Origin: Melanocharis versteri
Lineage: Eukaryota; Chordata; Aves; Passeriformes; Melanocharitidae
DNA: 64,000 bases
Reading direction: 5' to 3'
Assembly: GCA_013397845.1 (NCBI GenBank)
Contig: VZTG01001099.1
Coordinates: 124,001-188,000, forward strand
Below, one piece after another: positions 54,101 through 63,100 of the stretch. The notes beneath the pieces were generated by a model, which saw only the letters and a program-made list of their open reading frames with translations, did no database searches and was not told where the DNA came from. The translations under genes were made by a program, and so were the position numbers. Numbering within the stretch: the stretch's first letter is position 1; every line of letters starts with the position of its first letter.

Positions 54101-57100
54101 CATGTACACAGACAGCAAGGAGCCTCCAAGTAACTGTCTTTTAGCTATTAACATGGGGAGATGGTGAAACTGCAAACCAGTGAAACACTATTCTGCTCCT
54201 GAGGTTTATGGCATTAACATAGAGCTGTGGCAGGGTTCCTGAAATGAATGATGATGTGGGTTATTGTCCCAGTTTCATGGAGGGAAAAAAAATCAAATAG
54301 CTTCTAACCTGATTTCTGGAGCTGAGGTCTTTGTGGAAAGTAAGGAAAACCAGCCAAAAGTTAAGGCATGCAAGTCAAGTTTTAGCTTGAAAATATAAGG
54401 CAGGTAGTCAGACTGTAAGGAAATGAGCACACCACAGCTGAGGGCTTGGTCTGGGAAATAAGAGATGTACCCACATGCCCTGGGAAGGTACTTTGAGCGA
54501 TATATATGAATTCAGAACTACAGAAGTTGCCAGTAGTCTAGAGACCACCTAACATCTTTATTTTTCTACAAGCAAATTCTACTAATTTCATAGATAAAAA
54601 CCTAATCTGTGTTATGGAGACAATTTTTGTTTTGGTATTTTTATCAGTAATGATTAATAGTGAAATTATGGTTTATGCTTACACAGCAGAGGCAACCTGT
54701 CATTCTGTGTGGAATTCCTACCTTAGTTTTCAGGTGTTTTGGGTGTTTTAAGCTGCTGTTATCAATTTAAGTGAGAGATTAAATTTCTGAAGGGGTTTAT
54801 AAGCAGTTCACACATGTGAAACTTCAATAACTTTATTGTCAAAATTAATACCTGTAAAAAATGTATTGTAAGTACCACTTATAAAGACAGATTTCAATAA
54901 AGGTAAAATTGAAGGTTAGGCCTGTTAGCTGCTAAAGCCACCACCTGTCCTGCCGCTTAATACTGTCTCACTGCTTCTTTTAATTTCTCTACCACTCTCC
55001 CATTGCGAGTACTTTAGTAAGTGTTTCAGGAAGTCTTTTATTCCCTCCACACAGTGCCTACTACAATGATATCCTAGAGCACAGACAGGACCTTTAAGCA
55101 CTACTATAAAACTTATTACAAATACCTTACTAAATGCTATTCTTACTAAGAGAAAATAATGCACCAAAGCTAACAAAGCAAAATCAGATTTCTGGCATAC
55201 GCTGTTTTAGCTGATATACCTCATCATTGCTTAAGGAAGCATTGAAAAACCTTACAGTCACCCTATGAGCTTAAGACAGCTATGTACAGGTGGTTACAGT
55301 ATGGTTCCTGTACAGCTATTTTCTTAACAGCACACCCAGGCATATAACTTTTCAAAGAGAAGGTTAAAAGAAACAAACAAAAAATCCATCTAAAAATCCT
55401 GTGATGAAAAAGCCATACAGATTAATGTGGGATTCAAGCTAAATGCAGTACCCATCATAGAATGAAAAAGTGGCCAGGGTTTGAAGAGACCTTAAAGATC
55501 ATCTTGTTTCAGCCCCCTTGCCATGGCAGGTACACCTTCCACTAGGCCAGGTTTCTAAGAGCTCCATCCAATGTGGCCTTGAACACTTCCAGGGATGGCA
55601 CAACCACAGCTTCGCCGGGCAACCTGTTATAGGGCCTCACCACCCTCACAGTAAAGAATTTTCTTCTAATAGCTAATCTGAACCTACTGTCTTTCCTTTT
55701 CCCCTTGTCTTGTCACTCTATGCTCTTGTAAAAAGTCTCTCCCCATCTTTCTTGTGGGCTCAAGGCCACAATTAGGTCACCCAGAAACCTTCTCTTCTCT
55801 TTTCCTGAACAATCTGAATTGTCTCAGCCTTTCCCCATGGCAGAGATGCTCCATCTTTCTGATCATTGTTGTGTCAGCCCTCCGGACTTGCTGCAACAGG
55901 TCTATGTCCTTCCTGTGCTGGAACTGTCACTACCAAAGGCTTAAGAAATATCAAACAGAAGTCCTATTTTCCTAGTTGACAGCCTCCACATTTTACAGTA
56001 ATGAACAGAAGATTACCCAATAATTAATTTTTTTAATGCATGGAGAAGTGATACAAATGATTACTAAAATAACAGTAGCAGTTTTCGTATACATACTAAA
56101 GTGAAGTCTGACAATTTCTTGATCAAGTGCTACTTAGAACTACAAAATCAAAGAGGAACAGGAATAAACAGAATATGACATCAGTTTAACCTTAACAGTG
56201 GGTACTTAAGCTATGCATTTAAAAAGCTAACTTCTAAGAAGTTAATCTTTATAAATAACAATTCAATTAAATAAAATTGATAGAGTTCCTTTTTTTTAAT
56301 ATTGCTGTCCTCTGTATCACAGAATTAACTTTAAAGAAATTTATCAAGAATTCAGTGTCCGGAGTTTGGCAAATTAGGGAAACATTAGAGGCCTCCAATA
56401 CAGTGAAGACATCATTGCTTGGCCATAGGGAAGTTTATACATGCAACAATAGAGTAACAAACCTAGAACTTCTCAAGAGTCCTTTAAGGATGAAAAGTAA
56501 TAAACCGTCTAATTACTTCAACCTGAGCTGCTGAATGTAGAAGGCTCAGTTGCATTTCTACAGCACACTTTGACAGATAGGGACTTATCATGAGTCAGTA
56601 AGAAAAAGACATTTATTTACTGGTCACTCATGTAAATGAATGTTAGGAGGTGAAGATGACAGTCACCTTTTTTGGCTGAGTGGCCTGCTGTCAGACTCAA
56701 TTTTTATGAGTGTCTGTAGAGCACCCTTTAGCTATCTCTACAGCTTAGTAATCAGAAACTGATTTTTACCAATGCCTGCACCATTAGAGACTCAACTGAG
56801 TTTCTGGTTTGACTACTTATTCATAAACATTAATCAAACAGGATGCAGAAGAAGAAAACTGCAACAATATATTTTAAAAATATAACTGGAGTGATACTTT
56901 CTTGAAAAATTACATATTAATCTCACTCACTAATAACATTTTACATATTAATCTGACAGCCCTTTCACTTCACAGGAGCAAAAGGTATGTTACTTACATA
57001 AACCTAAATGTACATTAACCCACCTCACAAAAAACCATGCTCCCTAACCCAATTTGTCAATATTTACATGCCTTTGGGACAGAGAAACAACTGGTTCAAA

Positions 57101-60100
57101 CAGAAATCTCATCCTTGACAGTCTGACCCTCCACTAAAGAACACAATACAGAAAACAGCATCTGCAAAAATATACAGATGTATGCCTTAAAAAGACCCAT
57201 AAGGTAAAACCTGCTCTAATTGTCCTTACAGCTGGTGATATTTCATGAAGTAAGTTTGATCGATTCCTTCCTCTGACAATGTCTGAGAACTGACTCTGAA
57301 CAAGTTTGTGAATTCTGGTACAACATCCCTCCAGTTTTGAAGTACAAAGTTATATCCACTGTCCCTGTGCAAGCATTAATGTTTACTGGTTTCCTTTAGG
57401 GAAATAGCAAAGTTGAAGTCTGAATTCAAAGCCCTTAAGTACAAATTTAATAAAAATACTGAAAAAATGTTACAGAAAAAAATTTTCTACTTATTAACAA
57501 ATGTAGTGTAGCCCATATACAACACTAAAAAAGAAGCTCTCTCTTCCAAGGCTCTTATATTTCACCAATATGCAACAGAAATATCTTGCTGCAGGTTCCA
57601 TAATACAGCTTCCTCTTCCACAACGTCTTGGAGGAGGGAAAAAACAAGGGTAAAAATAGGAAAGCAAAGTAAAAAAAAAAGGAATGAATTAGCAAGTCTT
57701 GGTGAAACTGTAAAGACACTTGGTCATAAAAATGCCCATTTAAACCATAAAAGGAAACAAAGCACAAGGCATTTACTTAGTAAAAAAACTGAACTGAAGG
57801 CAGAACGTATAGCTTTACCATAAAACTGTCTCAGGAACCTGGTTTATTGTTTCAGTTACGTGTATTCACACATCCTCATGTTGAAGCTCTTCAGAACACA
57901 CACTATCTTCTCGATACATCACTAAACAGCAACCCAGTGACAGTTCGTATGCCAGTTTTCCTTTGTTCTTGTCACAAACCAAAACAGTATGTTTTAAGGA
58001 AAGTTAATTACACCATTTATTGGCAATGCAATGAAGGCAGATTCCACTTAAATCATAAAAATATAGACTCTGTCCTTTCAAAAAGGATAAACATTCTCCG
58101 TGTGCCAGTTTTCTATGCTTATTTAAGCAACACAAAATACATGTAAGCAAGTTAATAGCTTCACAACACTTAACAGTATTCAAAGTAGTTAAGGAAAAAC
58201 TTCACTGAGCAGCTAATTTCTTAGGTGATGATGCCTATTGTAAAAACCTTTTTCCTGAAAAGATCTAATTTTCTATCCAGGTATTTTATAAGGTACGTCA
58301 TTCTACATTCCTTCTATTCTCTACAGCTGGATATGATTGAGTCTACTCTTTCTAGTGATCAGCTAACTTCCATTGATTATGAAGACTCCAATCTGAGTCT
58401 TTTCCATGAGGAACACTTTCTAGTGATTTTATTGAAGCAAAATCACATGCTGAACATATGCCTATTCATTTCATATGGAAGTGACAGAGGAGGGGAAAAA
58501 AACCCGATAATTTTCTTCTACTTTTAAAGCATACGAAAATATGAGTTTGTAAGGAATGCTATCATGGGAACACTTTATATTCACACAACAAGCCTGGTTT
58601 TTTTACAAATTGCTCATCCAGTTCCTCTTGCTCTTCAAAGCTCTACATGACAATTAGAATGGTTTCTCTGTCCAGAAACATTATTCTGCTTTGTAATGAC
58701 AGGTACTCAAGAACAGTGATCACCGGAAAGGTAACCAAATCCTGTAAAAATCAGGTGAAGAATATATAAATTTTCAGGTCTTCAGAAAAAAATAAAATGG
58801 GTTGCATTGCATGACTTGCATTGAGACTTTGCATACCTTTTAAAAAAATTCTTTCAGTAGGTCCTTCTGAGTAAAAACCCCATGAAAAGAAGTTTATGTT
58901 CCTTTAACACAAACAACAGAACTAGATCTGCAGCAACCTAATCATGAATTAAACTATGGAAATTTTCAACTCAGTGAAACACTAAATAAAAGCTGGTTAT
59001 GAGGAAGTTACTAGTATTGCCCTTCTATGAATCAACAAAATCAGAAGAGTCTGTTGCACACACCGCACAGCAAGCATATTTTATTCGAGAGTGAACATTC
59101 AGTCCCTTCCTTCCATGTTCATTTTTCCTTCTGGGGTCATACTCACAACCAAAATGTGAGGTCAGATTCTCACCTCTTTACAAAAAAGATACATAGAGAA
59201 AGCACTGAAAAAAATGTAACCATTTTTCTTAGTTACTGTAATACAACATGAAAATCAAAACACAATATTCTATCCTCTGAGAGATTTCCACAAGGAAATC
59301 CACATGGAACAACAATCTCATAATACACTACATCAAAAACTATATGGGATTCCCACCATACTTTTGTTAAGTGCAGATATCCTAAAATGCAACTAAAGTG
59401 TAAAGGAATAAGAATATTGTTTCCTTTTAGACAGGTTATAGCATATTACGATAGCAAAACTATCTTCAGCCAAAACAAGCCTTTTCTCTATCTGAACAAC
59501 TGTATGTTCATGGCAAGGCACAATAAAATTTTAAGTACCACAAAGATTTTCTGAACAGACGGTGTTCTTCTGCTGATCTGCATGACAACAGCATTTGTAA
59601 TGTATTACAGTATTTCCTTCTACTTGTCTGCCATTTATTCGTGCCATGCCATTCCATTAAAAGAAAAAAAAAAAAAAAGAGAGAGGGTTTGGTTTCTCCT
59701 CCAAGTAAAATCTTTCAGCAACCAACACTGACTGTAAGTGCAAAGGATTTACAGCCTGGACCAGCACGTAAACAAACAGTCTGCTCAGAAGCGCAGAATT
59801 AAGTATCTGGCCAGAGACAGAAAGCCAATACTTTACAAATGGGACTGTTTGGTGCTGACTGCCGGAGGCATTTGCGTGCAGCTCCTCAACTGCTATTACT
59901 CATGAATCTTCTCAGATACAGTGTTATCTTGACTCTAAGCAGCTCCCTCTAGCTTGTTTCTGCATTAGTCATGACAAATGCATTTTGGAAACTCTGACAT
60001 CCCAAGATTAAGTTAATATGAGTCAAAGAGAAAAAAGAAAATGTTGAGGTTCTTCAAAATGGCTTGCTTAAGTTCTTTCAGTTAATCAGTTCTCACCTAC

Positions 60101-63100
60101 ATAGGCTTCATCATCCACTGGCAGGGATAGTGACATGCAGAGGTAGGTATCAGACTGTTGAAAGAAAAGAGAACAGAAATTACCTTTAAATTGGGAAAAT
60201 GTAGAATTTAAAGAACAGAAACAAAGCATCAAAATTCCCTACACTTTCTGAAGATGAATGTAGGAATACTGAACAAACGAATATATGCAATAGGACCATC
60301 TAGAAAAAAACATCACGTACTTTACTAAGATATTTGGGCCAAGATGATGTATGTTATCTGGTTTACTGCTGTAAGAAATAAATTCATTGCCACAATTTAT
60401 TTACACGTAACAGAGATCAGGCTATAAGGTCATCAAAGTGGCTATTAGGTTGATAGGTACACTATTAACTATTTTAAACCTCTTTTTTCTGAAACTTTTT
60501 TTTTTCAACTTCTAAGGCTGTTTAGGAAAGGAAATGTATCACCTACTGGAATTTCACTACACCCATGAACTCAAAATCTGACAGGACTTCACTTTCATAA
60601 GGACATTAAAACAGATAAAGATAAAATTCCTGCTATGAATAAACCTTAATTTAAAAGAAGACACTGTGGATAGGTGTAAACAATTAAATACAACTGAGAA
60701 GGAAGGACAGGTACAATGGAGATAACAATATCTGATTACACAGAGCAGTTATTTGCACACATAAGAAACCATTTTTGGTGTTTTTGCTAGAAAATGGGAA
60801 GGATGAACGGAGCTTAACTGATACGATTGACGTAAATGCCTTTGTGTACTGTTGTTACATGCATTTACACAGTGAACATACCAAAGCCTTCTAGAAATAG
60901 AAAAGGAAATACTCCATGTTTTCTATTTAACCTGGGTTCAGAAGAAGATTTAAAAAAAAAAAAAAAAACCACAACCTAACTTAGGACCTTATACTCAAAT
61001 TTTGAAAGCAAACAGCAGCAATGCTTCCCACTGCAGTAGAAATTAAACAGTTTCCAATGAATGTTCATGTGTAGTACCTGTGCCAAAAGAATACACAACT
61101 CAGGTATAAGTAGAGCACTCCTAAGCCATGTAAAGGGTTGGTTGACATTCATGCACTCATAGAGCAACTGCAGTTATGAACCGTAAGACAAATCCTGGCC
61201 CTCCCACCCCTTCAACATACCCAATAACTCATTTAAAAAATGCAGGGTTTTTGGGAACTTTTCCCTCAGCCTTGCTAATACAACACACAAAGAGAAAGGT
61301 TTTTTTAAGAGCAATTGGAACTGACTGATCTCTTCATTTGTGTTTCCTAGGTGTTCAACTGATGACTCCTCAGGTAAAACCAGTAACGCATAATTATAAA
61401 TGTGCACCTGACTGAAATGAGAGTACTTTTCATTCTTTCTGATGGAGAACGTTAAAATTTTGCTGCAAAGAAGACCTAGTAGAAACCTGATTTCTGTTTT
61501 GCACTTGCTGAAATAACACCTCTTGCTTTAAATTACATGCTCCAGAGGGGTTTCCCCCAATAACTTGAAAACCTCATCTTCCCTTCACTCCTTTTAAAAG
61601 TGCCATCTGCAACAATGAGTCATCAACTACTGCAGCACAACATACTGCTCTTTTCAAGCACCTGCAGCCCTATAAAAGAGATGTAGACCTCTTAACAATA
61701 TATGTAATTCCCTGCAATGGCTTACTGCAAAAAGAAAAAAAAATATAATTCTTTATCTTGCTTAATGAAATTAGATGTGAAAAGGACAGTGGAATCTCAG
61801 TACTTTTATGTGAATCTTATGAATGCTAATGCTAAGTTTAAAAATCTTAACTGTCTTCACTTTTACTTACTTGGCTTAGTAGAATATAATCCACTTCATA
61901 CCTTAAAGAGTATACAATCAGAACTTGTTTATAGTAGCTTTCATGGAGTATTTTGAGTTAAAAATACTGGGTCAGAAGTACTACCCCTTTTAAAGTGCTT
62001 TTTGATTGTTTTCTCTCTGCTTGCCAAAGTTCCAGCAACATACCGTTTAATGTAATTAGATTCATTGATGCATCATCTGAGATTTGGTGTAAAATGCAAC
62101 TCCATGTCTTGCTGGCACAGCTAGAAATATTTCACATTATAAAACTTCAACAATTCAGTTTATTAAACCAACATTTTACAAATAAAATTAATTAAATGAA
62201 AACATTTTTCTCTCATTTGAGGTTACATTTTTGCTGCCTACTTTTCTCTGAACATAGATACGTATCTATAAAAGTTACCCTGATTTTTTTGTTCATTTTA
62301 TTTGAGTTATATTGTAGAGAAGACTTTGTTTCCTTAGATTATTAAAAGAAGAGAAAGTGGCAAAAATTGCAATTCTCTCACCTGCTTAGGTGTCACCCCA
62401 GGCATGCGAATGTCGAGTGCAAAATCTGACAGACCAAAAGAAATCACTGGCTGGTCACTTCCAAGGCATTCACTGGAAAGAGACCTGGTAGTATCTTTAT
62501 ATCTTAAAAAGAAGGAAGAAAGATTTTTTTTTTAAAGATTGATTTTTGTTATGTCTTTCTTAAAAGAAGAATCTACAGAACTAATAAAGAAGTTTGACAA
62601 TGTTGAGTAGTTCCAGGAGTGATCTGAAAATTTCACTCCTTCATGAACTGAGGTAAACATCTTAGTTTTGCAGCATTTACTGAAGTAGTTCCTGATCTGA
62701 GCAATCAGATTACTAGTTTGGAAAATGTTAGCTGAAAACGTAACATATTATCTCATCCTAATAATTGTCTGAGGCACATAGATGTACAGATAGAGAATTA
62801 GTTCACTACAGTATGTCAAGTACTACTAATTCACGACAGTTTTGGGGTTTTTTTGAGACTATGTGCCTGATTTATAATTTTATACAGATTAAATTTAAAT
62901 TACATACAAAGGGGCAACTTTTAATTCAAACACTATGGCATTTATAGCAACATAAAACAGTGAACTAAGCAACATCAAAGGAATATCAAATTCTGTATTG
63001 AATGCAACTTATAAATGAGTTGTAAGAAAAATGTAGGTCACTGTAAAGAACTGAATGGTAAGATGTGAGAAAGATTGATGCAACACTAATACAAGTTTTG

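Larger units (their letters stand above)
53174..60096. other. PAM intron 3
   Basis: 6.9 kb between PHM exons 3 and 4. It holds a minus-strand CR1 (55453-55930) and an A-run with GA tail (59659-59687). The rest is plain AT-rich sequence. Confidence 0.8.
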